Assembly (NCBI GenBank): GCA_016711295.1
Contig: JADJTE010000010.1
Span: 67,686 to 131,685, forward strand
Reading direction: 5' to 3'
DNA: 64,000 nt
From: Sphingobacteriales bacterium
GTDB taxonomy: Bacteria; Bacteroidota; Bacteroidia; Chitinophagales; UBA2359
In this document: positions 30,163-40,070 of the stretch, one piece after another
Numbering within the stretch: the stretch's first letter is position 1
Layout: each line of letters starts with the position of its first letter
Made by a program: the position numbers and the translations under genes
Notes under the pieces: model-generated
Databases searched by the model: none
What the model was told of the DNA's origin: nothing
The model's input: the letters and a program-made list of their open reading frames with translations, nothing else

Positions 30163-32175
30163 ATGTCAACGCCAAAAAATACATCGCTGTTTCAGCCCGA
30201 GTTAGCAAAAGAGGCACTAAGCCAGCTTTTATTAAACTCAATCCAAAAATTATGTTTCGCAATCCCATCATGTTTTGGTATGGGTCGGAACACTCGTAAT
30301 GCTCTTTGTCGCGCTCTGGACTTTATTCGTGCCACTGGGCAGGGATCATTCGCTTACAATTTTACTGTATTTGTTGTCTTATTTTTCACTTTACTTTTTG
30401 CCAATTTTGCCGAAGCTATTGCCGAAGCACGAGGAAAAGCACAAGCCGACAGCCTAAGAAAAACGAGAGAAGAAACACCTGCCAAATTAGACAATGGGCA
30501 AATAGTGTCTTCTTCCTCGCTTAGAAAAGGCGATATTTTTATTTGCACAGCAGGCGACATCATCCCAACCGACGGTGAAATTATAGAGGGTTTGGCAACT
30601 ATTGACGAGAGTGCCATTACGGGCGAAAGCGCACCTGTTATTCGAGAAGCTGGCGGCGACAAATCATCGGTTACCGGAGGTACGAAGGTTTTGTCTGATA
30701 AAATTAAAGTAGCAGTGACTACCCAGCCCGGAGAAAGCTTTTTAGACAAAATGATCGCCTTGGTGGAGGGTGCAAGCCGACAGAAAACACCCAATGAAAT
30801 AGCACTCACTATCCTTTTAGCGGGTTTCACGCTGGTATTCATCCTTGTTTGTGTTACGCTGAAACCCTTTGCCGATTATGCCAACACGCCCATTACCATA
30901 GCAGCCTTTATTTCGCTTTTTGTATGCTTAATTCCTACGACTATTGGCGGTCTGCTCTCTGCTATTGGCATAGCAGGTATGGACAGAGCTTTGAGGGCAA
31001 ATGTGATTACTAAAAGCGGTAAAGCTGTTGAAACAGCGGGCGATATCGATGTGTTGCTTTTAGATAAAACGGGAACCATCACTATTGGCAATCGTAAAGC
31101 AACCAAATTTCATCTCGCACAAGGTGTAGACGAAAAACAGTTTGTTAAAAGCGCAGTACTAAGCTCTGCGAGTGATGATACGCCCGAAGGAAAATCAATC
31201 CTCGAATTAGCGGGAATTAGCCCGCACAGTTATCCGATAGAAAACCCACGCTTTATAAAATTTACCGCTGAAACCAGAAGTTCGGGTATAGATTTCGAAA
31301 ATACCCGCATACGCAAAGGTGCTGGCGATGCCATTCGAAGCCTTTGTGAGAAATCGGGCAACGTTTTTCCGAAAGAAGTGGAGGAAATTATAACTAATAT
31401 TTCGAGTAACGGAGGCACACCGTTGGTGGTATCGGAAAACGAAAAAGTACTTGGTGTGATTGAGTTGCAAGACATCATTAAGCCAGGAATACAAGAACGC
31501 TTTGAACGCTTGCGCAAAATGGGCATTAAAACCGTGATGGTTACAGGAGATAATCCTTTGACCGCTAAATATATTGCCGAGAAAGCAGGAGTAGATGATT
31601 TTATTGCCGAAGCAAAACCAGAAGATAAAATGAATTATATTCGCAAAGAACAAGCAGAAGGCAGATTGGTTGCTATGATGGGCGATGGAACTAACGACGC
31701 GCCCGCCCTTGCGCAAGCCGATGTAGGGGTAGCTATGAATAGCGGGACCCAAGCCGCCAAAGAAGCGGGTAATATGGTTGATTTGGACAACGACCCCACC
31801 AAACTCATCGAGGTGGTCGAAATAGGAAAACAACTTTTGATGACAAGAGGCGCGCTCACCACATTTAGTATTGCCAATGATGTAGCAAAATATTTCGCGC
31901 TTGTTCCAGCTTTGTTCGTTGCATCAATTCCTGCCTTTCAAACATTAAACGTCATGCGCCTTCATTCGCCTGAGAGTGCCATACTATCAGCGGTCATTTT
32001 CAATGCCATCATCATTCTCTTGCTCATTCCACTTGCATTAGAAGGCGTTTCGTACAAGCCTATTGGTGCTAGTGCATTGCTCCGTAGGAATCTTTTTATC
32101 TATGGTTTAGGAGGGATAATTGCCCCTTTTATCGGCATAAAATTGATAGATTTACTAATCTCAATATTTATATAA
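30163..32175 (+). CDS. kdpB: Potassium-transporting ATPase ATP-binding subunit KdpB
   Basis: P-type ATPase catalytic subunit. Actuator motif TGES (ITGESAPVIREAGGD), phosphorylation motif DKTGTIT with the Asp near residue 300, and hinge motif GDGTNDAPALAQADVGVAM are all present. The frame is open throughout, but residues about 27-60 (CFAIPSCFGMGRNTRNALCR) do not match the family. The expected segment (MFRNPIMFW, then VEVGTLVMLFVALW) is in other frames between about 30245 and 30345, showing two or more compensating shifts. 670 residues, normal. Confidence 0.95.
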   Translation: MSTPKNTSLFQPELAKEALSQLLLNSIQKLCFAIPSCFGMGRNTRNALCRALDFIRATGQGSFAYNFTVFVVLFFTLLFANFAEAIAEARGKAQADSLRKTREETPAKLDNGQIVSSSSLRKGDIFICTAGDIIPTDGEIIEGLATIDESAITGESAPVIREAGGDKSSVTGGTKVLSDKIKVAVTTQPGESFLDKMIALVEGASRQKTPNEIALTILLAGFTLVFILVCVTLKPFADYANTPITIAAFISLFVCLIPTTIGGLLSAIGIAGMDRALRANVITKSGKAVETAGDIDVLLLDKTGTITIGNRKATKFHLAQGVDEKQFVKSAVLSSASDDTPEGKSILELAGISPHSYPIENPRFIKFTAETRSSGIDFENTRIRKGAGDAIRSLCEKSGNVFPKEVEEIITNISSNGGTPLVVSENEKVLGVIELQDIIKPGIQERFERLRKMGIKTVMVTGDNPLTAKYIAEKAGVDDFIAEAKPEDKMNYIRKEQAEGRLVAMMGDGTNDAPALAQADVGVAMNSGTQAAKEAGNMVDLDNDPTKLIEVVEIGKQLLMTRGALTTFSIANDVAKYFALVPALFVASIPAFQTLNVMRLHSPESAILSAVIFNAIIILLLIPLALEGVSYKPIGASALLRRNLFIYGLGGIIAPFIGIKLIDLLISIFI

Positions 32176-32189
32176 TAAAATAAATTAAA

Positions 32190-32750
32190 ATGAAAAATAA
32201 TATCCTGCCAGCTATTAGGCTAACCTTGCTTTGTATCGCTTTGCTTGTTGGTGCTTACACCTTAGTAGTCTGGGGAATAGCACAACTGACACCCAACAAA
32301 GGGAAAGGCAAAACGATTACGCACGACGGAAAAACATTTTACGGCAATATCGCACAAAATTTTTCTGACGATAAATATTTCTCTTCCCGACCATCTGCCG
32401 TTGCTTATAATGCAGCAGGAAGCGCGGGCAGCAACAAAAGCCCTTCCAATGCCGATTATTTAGCCGAAGTGCAAGGGCGAATTGATACCTTTATGGTTCA
32501 TAATCCGGATATAGACAAATCAGAAATTCCGGTCGATTTAGTTACCGCCAGTGGCAGCGGCTTAGATCCACATATTTCTGTGCAAGCTGCCAAGGTACAG
32601 ATAAAACGAATTTCTAAAATACGCGGAATTTCCGAAGCTGACATTCAGCAACTCATTAGTGCTCATATCGAAAAACCATTGCTTGGTCTATTCGGACCTG
32701 AAAAAATCAATGTTCTCCAACTAAATATCGCACTTGATAACCTAAAATAA
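32190..32750 (+). CDS. kdpC: Potassium-transporting ATPase subunit KdpC
   Basis: Membrane-anchored subunit that assists KdpB. One N-terminal transmembrane helix (LTLLCIALLVGAYTLVVWGI) is followed by a periplasmic domain with FYGNIAQNFSDDKYFSSRPS and DLVTASGSGLDPHISVQAAK, both KdpC hallmarks. 186 residues, intact, 14 bases after kdpB. Confidence 0.95.
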   Translation: MKNNILPAIRLTLLCIALLVGAYTLVVWGIAQLTPNKGKGKTITHDGKTFYGNIAQNFSDDKYFSSRPSAVAYNAAGSAGSNKSPSNADYLAEVQGRIDTFMVHNPDIDKSEIPVDLVTASGSGLDPHISVQAAKVQIKRISKIRGISEADIQQLISAHIEKPLLGLFGPEKINVLQLNIALDNLK

Positions 32751-33935
32751 GTGATGAAAAATATCATGAAATCCACTTTCATATTTTTATTCTTCAATCT
32801 CTTGCTTTCGACTTCTAATTACTTGGTGGCACAAACAACAGCCTCAAATACTGACCACCAAGGCATTATCCCGCAGATAGAAAAAGAAAGCACAAACAGC
32901 AAACAGCCTAAGTCCATCGGACAAATTTCTGATGCCCTTACTATTGCAGGCTACCTCGAAACTTATTACAGCTACGATTTTGCAAATCCAGAGAACCATG
33001 TTCGCCAACCATTTATATATGCGTATAACCGGCATAATGAAATTAATTTAAATTTGGGCTATATCAAACTGGCATACTCAAGCGAAAACATTCGTTCCAA
33101 TATTTCACTGATGGCAGGAACTTACAGCAACGACAACCTTTCGGCAGAGCCCGGTGTTTTGAAGAATGTTTACGAAGCTAATGTAGGATTTAAGATTTTT
33201 GAGAAAAAGAATATATGGATTGATGCAGGAATAATGCCCGCACATATCGGGTTTGAAAGTGCGATAGGAAAAGATTGTTGGGCATTGACCAGAAGTATTA
33301 TGGCAGAAAATTCGCCTTATTACGAAACAGGAGCAAAGATTTCTTACACCACCGATAACGGCAAATGGTTCATTAGTGCTTTAATCCTTAATGGGTGGCA
33401 GCGCATTTACCGCAAAGATGGAAATAATTTTCCTGCTTTTGGGCATCAACTCATGTTCAAGCCCAATTCAAAAATGATGCTCAACAGTAGTTCATTTATC
33501 GGCAACGATATGCCCGACAGTACCAAACAAATGCGCTATTTTCATAATTTGTATGGACAGTTTCAAATAACGGAACGCTTGGCACTCATTGCTGGTTTTG
33601 ACATAGGCGCACAGCAAACAGCCCAACACAATAGCACCTATAATACATGGTACGCGCCCATTCTGATACTAAAACTAAGCCCTACTGATAAATTCAGCAT
33701 TGCAGCGAGAGCCGAATATTATAGCGACAAAAATGGCACCATCATAGCCACCCAAACGCCAAATAATTTTCAGACCTTTGGTTATTCATTAAATTTGGAC
33801 TGCCTCATTCACAACAACGTTTGGTGGCGGGTAGAGGGCAGGGGCTTTTCAAGCAAAGACAAGATTTTTAGCTTGAACGAGAAACCCAATAACAACAACT
33901 ATTTCTTAACTACTTCAATTGCCATTTCGTTTTGA
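32751..33935 (+). CDS. Outer-membrane beta-barrel porin of the kdp operon (OmpL/BBP2-like)
   Basis: 394-residue protein with a signal peptide (ending near SNYLVAQ) and alternating aromatic/polar strands typical of beta barrels (ISLMAGTYSNDNL; YETGAKISYTTDNGKWF), ending in aromatic-terminated strand SIAISF. It resembles the BBP2/OmpL-like porins of Bacteroidota and probably lets K+ or solutes reach the Kdp pump. It begins directly after the kdpC stop and overlaps the next gene's start. An internal Met at residue 2 or 6 could also serve as start. Confidence 0.8.
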   Translation: MMKNIMKSTFIFLFFNLLLSTSNYLVAQTTASNTDHQGIIPQIEKESTNSKQPKSIGQISDALTIAGYLETYYSYDFANPENHVRQPFIYAYNRHNEINLNLGYIKLAYSSENIRSNISLMAGTYSNDNLSAEPGVLKNVYEANVGFKIFEKKNIWIDAGIMPAHIGFESAIGKDCWALTRSIMAENSPYYETGAKISYTTDNGKWFISALILNGWQRIYRKDGNNFPAFGHQLMFKPNSKMMLNSSSFIGNDMPDSTKQMRYFHNLYGQFQITERLALIAGFDIGAQQTAQHNSTYNTWYAPILILKLSPTDKFSIAARAEYYSDKNGTIIATQTPNNFQTFGYSLNLDCLIHNNVWWRVEGRGFSSKDKIFSLNEKPNNNNYFLTTSIAISF

Positions 33936-35056
33936 AAGAAAGAGAAGAAAATGTGCAGTACTTTCTTGACCTTATAAAAAAATCAAGGCGCGGAAAGTTT
34001 AAAATCTATATCGGTATGAGTGCTGGTGTAGGAAAAACTTTTCGCATGCTGCAAGAAGCACACGCGCTGCAAAGAAACGGCATTGATGTAAAAATTGGCT
34101 ACGTTGAAACACATAACCGTGCCGAAACACAGGCCCTGATAGACGGATTAGCCGTAATTCCAAGAAGAAGTATATTTTATAAAGGCAAGGAATTAGAAGA
34201 GTTAGATGTTCAAGCCATCATCGCCCTACGCCCAGAAGTGGTGATTATAGACGAGTTGGCACACTCTAACATACAAGGCAGCAAAAACGAAAAACGCTGG
34301 CAAGATGTATTAGAAATCCTCGATACAGGAATAAACGTAATTAGCGCGGTAAACATTCAGCACATAGAAAGCCTGAACGAAGAAGTAAAGGCAATTACTG
34401 GCATTGAAGTAGCAGAAAGGATTCCCGATAAAGTATTAGCATTAGCTGACGAGGTAGTCAACATTGATTTAACCGCCGACGAACTGATTCTGCGCTTGAA
34501 AGAAGGTAAGATTTACGAGGCTGAAAAAATTCAGATGGCACTAAATAATTTTTTTAAGCCCGACCATATCTTGCAATTGCGCCAGTTGGCTTTGAGAGAA
34601 GTAGCATCGCAAGTAGAACGAAAGGTAGATATTGAAGTGCCCAAGAATATAGTGCATCGCCAAGAAAAATTTTTAGCTTGTATCAGCAGTAATGAAAAAA
34701 CAGCTAAACGTGTGATTCGTAAAACAGCACGCTTGGCAAGTTATTATAATGCAAAATGGCTCGTGCTTTATGTGCAAGCGCCCAACGAAAATACGACTAA
34801 CATCTCATCAGATAAACAGCGATACCTCATCAACAATTTTAAACTCGCTACCGAATTGGGTGCGGAGGTAATTCAGGTGCAAGAAAAAAATATCCCCGCC
34901 GCTATCATCAACCAAGCACACAAACACCATGTAACTACTATCTGCATCGGCAAACCACATCTGAGTTTGCTCAAAATTATTTTAGCCACCAGTATTTTTA
35001 ACGAATTGTTGAACAATCTCGCAGCAGCCGAAATCGATATTATTATTTTGAATTAA
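33932..35056 (+). CDS. kdpD: KdpD sensor protein without kinase domain (KdpD + universal stress domain)
   Basis: 374-residue protein consisting only of the KdpD N-terminal domain (Walker-A-like GMSAGVGKT at about residue 28; VVIIDELAHSNIQGSKNEKR) and a universal-stress-protein domain (FLACISSNEKTAKRVIRK to the end). The membrane segments and the histidine kinase of enterobacterial KdpD are absent and a separate kinase follows. The start appears to be TTG overlapping the porin stop (TTGA), although an in-frame GTG lies six codons later. Frame intact. Confidence 0.9.
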   Translation: MKEREENVQYFLDLIKKSRRGKFKIYIGMSAGVGKTFRMLQEAHALQRNGIDVKIGYVETHNRAETQALIDGLAVIPRRSIFYKGKELEELDVQAIIALRPEVVIIDELAHSNIQGSKNEKRWQDVLEILDTGINVISAVNIQHIESLNEEVKAITGIEVAERIPDKVLALADEVVNIDLTADELILRLKEGKIYEAEKIQMALNNFFKPDHILQLRQLALREVASQVERKVDIEVPKNIVHRQEKFLACISSNEKTAKRVIRKTARLASYYNAKWLVLYVQAPNENTTNISSDKQRYLINNFKLATELGAEVIQVQEKNIPAAIINQAHKHHVTTICIGKPHLSLLKIILATSIFNELLNNLAAAEIDIIILN

Positions 35057-35163
35057 AAATATGTTTTATTATTAAAATAATAAATTACTCAAAATACTAC
35101 TATCATTATTAAAATCTCAATCCCAAAATAACAAAAAATACCTTTTATCCATCCATTATTGCC

Positions 35164-36915
35164 ATGAAAATAAAAATGAAGATTACATTAGGAGTCGGGT
35201 TCCTATTTTTGCTGATAATTATTCTAAGTGTAGTAGGTATAAAATTTGCCAACCAAATTTCGGGCGAAACGCAAAATATCTTAGCCGATAACTATAAAAG
35301 CATTGAGTATAGCCGAGCTATGCTTATTGGCTTTAGATAAATTGAAGTTTTCCAACGACGCAATTTATAACTTTGAGAATAACCTGAAATTACAACAACA
35401 GAATGTTACCGAAACTGGCGAAGAACGAGCAACCAATAACTTAACAACTAATTTTGAGAAACTGAAAACAAATGATATTCAACGAAACATGCCTACTGAT
35501 ACTTCGTTGTTGTTAAGTATACGCGAAGACCTTGCAGATATTATGTTGGTTAATATGGAAGCCATTCAAGGCAAAAGCGAAATAGCAAAGCAAACTGCTA
35601 ATACAGCTACTGTTGTGCTTTCAGTAATAGGAACACTCTGTTTTGTTCTCGCATTTACGTTATTAGTAAACCTACCCGCTAATATCGCCGACCCCATTAA
35701 TGAACTCACCCAAAGCGTAAAAGAAATTGCCGAAGAAAATTATTCCCAGCGGGTTTATTTCGAGGAACACAATGAATTTGGCGACCTCGCTCATTCTTTT
35801 AACGTCATGGCTGAAAAATTGCAGGAATATAACAGCAGCAATTTGGCAAAACTGATGATGGAGAAAACGCGGATTGAAACCCTTATCAATAATATGAACG
35901 ACCCCGTAATTAGTTTAGACGAAAAACAGAATATTCTCTTTATCAATAGCGAAGCACTAAAAATTTCGGGTTTGAAGCACGAAGACGTTGCAGGCAAATC
36001 TGCCCAAGAAATTGCTGTCCATAACGATTTAATTCGCGTACTCATTCAGGAAATTTTGAAACCCAACAAGAGCGAAAACAAACAGCAGCAACCCCTTAAG
36101 ATTTTTGCCGATAACAAAGAAAGCTTTTTGAAAAGAAATCATCCCTATTACAATTGTTCCAACTGCCGAAAGCCAACCCAAACATATTGGAGATGTCATT
36201 ATTTTGCGGAATATCACCTTGTTCAAAGAACTGGATTTTGCCAAAACCAATTTTATTGCTACCATTTCGCACGAACTTAAAACACCTATCTCATCTATCC
36301 TTATGAGTTTAGACCTTTTGAATAATGAAAGAATTGGAAAGATAAATTCTGAACAGCAACAACTTATTCAAAGTGCCAAAGAAGACAGTGAGCGACTTTT
36401 GAAAATTACAGGCGAGCTATTAGACATGACACAAGTCGAAACCGGAAAAATCAGCCTGACTTTACAACCTACACTACCGCAGGAAATTGTTCTGTATGCC
36501 ACTGAAACCATAAAAATTCGGGCAGAACAGAAAAAAATTTTTATCGAAATTGATTGCCCTGAAACACTTCCATCGGTATCTGCCGACCTCGAAAAACAGT
36601 ATGGGTATTGACTAATATCTTGATAAATGCCATCAATTATGCTCACGAAAACCTAAAGTGATACTTAGGGTAAAAGAAATTGGAAACAAAATTCAGTTTT
36701 CTGTGCAAGACTTTGGCAAAGGAATTGACCCGAAGTATAAAGACAGATTGTTTGACCGCTATTTTCAAATTCCGGGCAGCAACAAATCAGGCACCGGACT
36801 TGGGCTTGCTATTAGTAAAGAATTTATTGAAGCCCAAGGAGGAGAAATATCCATGCAAAGCGAAATTGGAGTGGGAAGTATTTTTTTTATCCAACTCAAC
36901 AAAGCACTTAGATGA
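35164..36915 (+). CDS. Membrane histidine kinase (HAMP-PAS-HisKA-HATPase), frame-broken
   Basis: Sensor kinase predicted to phosphorylate the NtrC-type regulator. N-terminal helix (LGVGFLFLLIIILSVVGIKF), extracytoplasmic helical region, second helix (TATVVLSVIGTLCFVLAFTL), HAMP (DPINELTQSVKEIAEENY), PAS (LINNMNDPVISLDEKQNILF), HisKA with the phospho-acceptor in TISHELKTPISS, and HATPase (VQDFGKGIDPKYKDRLFDRY, GTGLGLAISKEF). Frames change near 35325, near 36140 and near 36605-36655. Total of about 584 residues. It closes the kdp cluster. Confidence 0.9.
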
Positions 36916-36920
36916 TGCCT

Positions 36921-38426
36921 TTATTTCATCGTGAAGGTATAAACCACCCGCGAGCCTTTTTCATAAACGCCTTCTAAACGAACCGATTCGCCTGCGGGTA
37001 CATCTTTAAGGGCATTATATACGTCCTCATGCGTAAAAACGGGTTTTTTATTCACAAAATCCAATACGCAGCCTACTTTGATAGGTGTTTGGAGGCTAAG
37101 TAAGCCATTAGAATTGAGCTTGACGACCTTAATACCATTGCGCAAGCCATAACTTTGCAGGTCTAAGATACTAAGCTCTTGTAATTCGGCACCTAATATA
37201 CGGGTTACTTCTTCTTTGGGAGTGCGCACTATGCCCGTATTTTTGAGTGAATTTTTGAGTGTGACATTGGCAAATTTGCCCTGCTGCCTGCGCATGTATG
37301 ATATGGCAATATTATCGCCCGGACGGAAACGCGCTATTTTCTCTTGTAGTTCAGAGGAGGTATTTACGGCAATGCCATTGACTTCGGTAATCACATCGCC
37401 TACTGCCAAGCCTGCATCTTCTGCCGCGCTTCCGTCAACTACTGATACAACTAAAACGCCCTTAGTGCTGCTCAATCCGTAAGTATTGGCAAGGCTGTTG
37501 GTAATACTTTCAAATTTGATGCCTAAACTCGCGCTCTGCACAATGCCGTATCTTTTGAGGTCTTCGACCACTTTTTTGACCAAGTTTACGGGCACAGCAA
37601 ACGAATAGCCCGAAAAACTGCCCGTACCGCTGGCTATGGCGGTATTGATGCCTACCAATTCGCCGCGCGTATTGACCAAAGCCCCGCCGCTATTGCCCGG
37701 ATTGACAGCAGCGTCGGTTTGAATAAACGATTCGATGGCTTCGCGGCTCTGCAATATATTAATATTGCGCCCTTTGGCACTCACGATACCCGCTGTGACC
37801 GTCGAAGCGAGATTGAACGGATTGCCTACTGCCAACACCCATTCGCCGACCTGCAAATTGTCCGAATCGCCGTAGGGAATTGCCGATAAGCCATAAGTGT
37901 TTATTTTGAGCAGGGCGATGTCGGTATTGGGGTCTTCGGCAATTAGTTCAGCGGGAAAACTTTGGCGATTGTAGAGTGTCACCTCTATGCTGGTGCTACC
38001 CGCTACTACGTGTTTGTTGGTGACGATATAACCGTCAGGCGACACAATAACGCCCGACCCCGACGCGCCAGAATCCGATTTGGGATTTGTCCAATCTTCT
38101 GCCTTGCTATCATAAATGCCACTAAAACCACTCCATTTATTTTTGGGGCTGATAGTACGTATATTAACCACAGTAGGCGTAGCACTTTGGGCAGCACTGA
38201 TAAAATTACTAGGGGCATCAAGACCAACTATATGCTTTGATAGGGTAGGGGCGGGGAGCGGTGCAGGAAAATTGAGCGGGTAGTTAATATCGGTAGCTAC
38301 TTGTTGGAATGGCGTATCGCGGTCAGTAGTGGAAGCCTTGTGGGTATAAGTCATAAGCCCCACCGTAACGGCAGCGGTAATGGCGGCGGTGGCTATGGTT
38401 GGTAATAGCTGGTGTATCGTGCTCAT
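36921..38426 (-). CDS. htrA: HtrA/DegP-family periplasmic serine protease
   Basis: Trypsin-like protease and chaperone with two PDZ domains. The start at 38426 (MSTIHQLLPTIATA) is preferred over an upstream in-frame ATG at 38459, because a membrane anchor or signal (ATAAITAAVTVGLMTY) then follows directly. Catalytic triad: His in VTNKHVVAG, Asp in DPNTDIALLKI, Ser in NPGNSGGALV. The first PDZ is near GVLVVSVVDGSAAEDAGL. The second is divergent, near NGIKVVKLNSNGLLSLQTP. 501 residues, intact. It faces the kinase gene tail to tail with only five bases between. Confidence 0.93.
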   Translation of the reverse strand: MSTIHQLLPTIATAAITAAVTVGLMTYTHKASTTDRDTPFQQVATDINYPLNFPAPLPAPTLSKHIVGLDAPSNFISAAQSATPTVVNIRTISPKNKWSGFSGIYDSKAEDWTNPKSDSGASGSGVIVSPDGYIVTNKHVVAGSTSIEVTLYNRQSFPAELIAEDPNTDIALLKINTYGLSAIPYGDSDNLQVGEWVLAVGNPFNLASTVTAGIVSAKGRNINILQSREAIESFIQTDAAVNPGNSGGALVNTRGELVGINTAIASGTGSFSGYSFAVPVNLVKKVVEDLKRYGIVQSASLGIKFESITNSLANTYGLSSTKGVLVVSVVDGSAAEDAGLAVGDVITEVNGIAVNTSSELQEKIARFRPGDNIAISYMRRQQGKFANVTLKNSLKNTGIVRTPKEEVTRILGAELQELSILDLQSYGLRNGIKVVKLNSNGLLSLQTPIKVGCVLDFVNKKPVFTHEDVYNALKDVPAGESVRLEGVYEKGSRVVYTFTMK

Positions 38427-38556
38427 ATTCAGGAAATTAGAAATACTACTTGTGCCCAAAGGCGTTCAAAAGCCGTGCCTAAAATGATAATTTTGGTCAA
38501 TTATGGAAGAATTAATCCACAAATTTAGCGCAATTTCGTCTAGAATGAAACTATTT

Positions 38557-39684
38557 TTAGAGGCATTTTTCAATAACTTGCCACAATTTATCGGCGGTTT
38601 GTTGCCAGCCAAATTGCTGTACTTGTTGTGTGCCTTTGTCTGCCAACTGTTGGCGCAGGGCGGGTGATTGGTAAATATCGTGCATGGCTTGGGCAATGGC
38701 ATTTACCTCTTGAGGTGAGACCAGCAAAGCGGCATTGCCTGCTACTTCGGGCATAGACGATACGTTAGAGGTAATAACGGGTACGCGGCAGGTCATTGCC
38801 TCAATAATAGGAATGCCAAAGCCCTCGAATAGCGATGTATAGACCAAAGCCAAAGCTCCACCTACTACGGCTGCCAAATCGCTTACTTCTAAATGTCCAA
38901 GGAATAGAACGTCAGATTGGTACTGCATATTTTCATACACCTCAAAAGCCTCGCTACTTTGCCAAGCCCGCCGCCCCGCTATCAGCATTTTGACCCTACT
39001 TGGTGTTTGCCGTTTGAACTGGTCGTAGGCACGCAGAATATTGGCTAAATTTTTTCGGGGATGAATAGCCCCTACAAATAAAAAATAATCGCAGCCTTGT
39101 GCATAGCGTTGCCGAACCACATTTTGCTCCTCAGCAGTTAAGGGGCAGTATTCAGGATTAGTGCCATTATACACAGTGGTCATTTTGCCGGGTGCTATGC
39201 CGTAGCGTTGGGTCAAATCGCGGCTCGTATAATCCGATACCGTAGCAATAGCTTGGGCACGGTGGCAATAACGCGGCACAAAATATTGATAATAGCGACG
39301 CACCCAATAGGGCACTTGTTCGGGGTAATGCTCAAATGCTATATCATGCACAACCATTAGCGTAGGCACACCGCTGCGGAGCGAGCAGTAGCCATCGGGC
39401 GACACAAACAAATCGGGCTTGATGCGCCGAAAAGCAATAGGCAAGGCTAACTCGAACCACAGATACCACAGAAAAGGGTGGCGGGCAGGCGGAGGCACTA
39501 CATAAGGCGATATATTAGAAGAAAAAATAAACTCGGACGAGTAAGGTCGGTCAAACAGAAATACAAAGCGATGTTCAGGGTGTTGTTGGGTGATGCGCCG
39601 CAGCGATTCGCAGCTAAACCGCCCAATGCCCTCCAATTTGCCTTGGAGCAAAAAACGCGCATTGACAGCAATGGTTTTTGTCAT
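38557..39684 (-). CDS. Glycosyltransferase family 4 (GT-B fold)
   Basis: Transfers a sugar from a nucleotide donor, probably in surface polysaccharide or glycoprotein assembly. The start MTKTIAVNARFLLQGKLEGI is preferred over a 17-codon longer option because NARFL with LEGIGRF is the usual N-terminus. C-terminal GT4 signature: FVGAIHPRKNLANILRAY, then SLFEGFGIPIIEAMTCRVPV with the EX7E acidic pair and SSMPEVAGNAALLV. 375 residues, intact. It is 131 bases downstream of the htrA start on the same strand. Confidence 0.92.
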   Translation of the reverse strand: MTKTIAVNARFLLQGKLEGIGRFSCESLRRITQQHPEHRFVFLFDRPYSSEFIFSSNISPYVVPPPARHPFLWYLWFELALPIAFRRIKPDLFVSPDGYCSLRSGVPTLMVVHDIAFEHYPEQVPYWVRRYYQYFVPRYCHRAQAIATVSDYTSRDLTQRYGIAPGKMTTVYNGTNPEYCPLTAEEQNVVRQRYAQGCDYFLFVGAIHPRKNLANILRAYDQFKRQTPSRVKMLIAGRRAWQSSEAFEVYENMQYQSDVLFLGHLEVSDLAAVVGGALALVYTSLFEGFGIPIIEAMTCRVPVITSNVSSMPEVAGNAALLVSPQEVNAIAQAMHDIYQSPALRQQLADKGTQQVQQFGWQQTADKLWQVIEKCL

Positions 39685-40070
39685 ATAAACAGATGAGTTG
39701 TCTTTCGTAGCGATGTAACAAGCTATGATGACCACGATTTAAATCGCGGGCACAGAAACGCCCGATTTACCCCAAATCGTTTTAATGGTTTATTTGAGCT
39801 TGAAATTTTGCTCTGGAATACTTGATTTGCAAGGCTTTTCGATTTTGGAAAATCGAGATTTGGAGGTTTAATATTGGCGCACAAAGTTAAAGCATAGCAT
39901 TCAGAAACCGATATGCGGGGCTGTTTATAGTCAAAAATTTTTGTAGTTGAACAAATATTTGGATTTTAAAACGCTGTTTTGTTGTATCGCCGCACAACCC
40001 CGCTTCAATCGTGTGCGTTACCTATTTTATTACTTACCTTTGTGCCCCCAAATCTACGCCCTTTTATTTT
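39685..40070. other. Intergenic region with divergent-gene promoter
   Basis: No gene is supported. Several small A/T-rich dyads (ACGATTTAAATCG near 39733; GATTTTGGAAAATC near 39840) are present. TACCTTTG at 40035-40042 matches a -7 element and would start transcription near 40049, so the oxidoreductase must begin at the ATG at 40071 rather than further upstream. Confidence 0.5.

Noticed and set aside
39685..40070. Small RNA gene in the A/T-rich dyads
   Set aside because: The dyads are short and no promoter-terminator pair brackets them.
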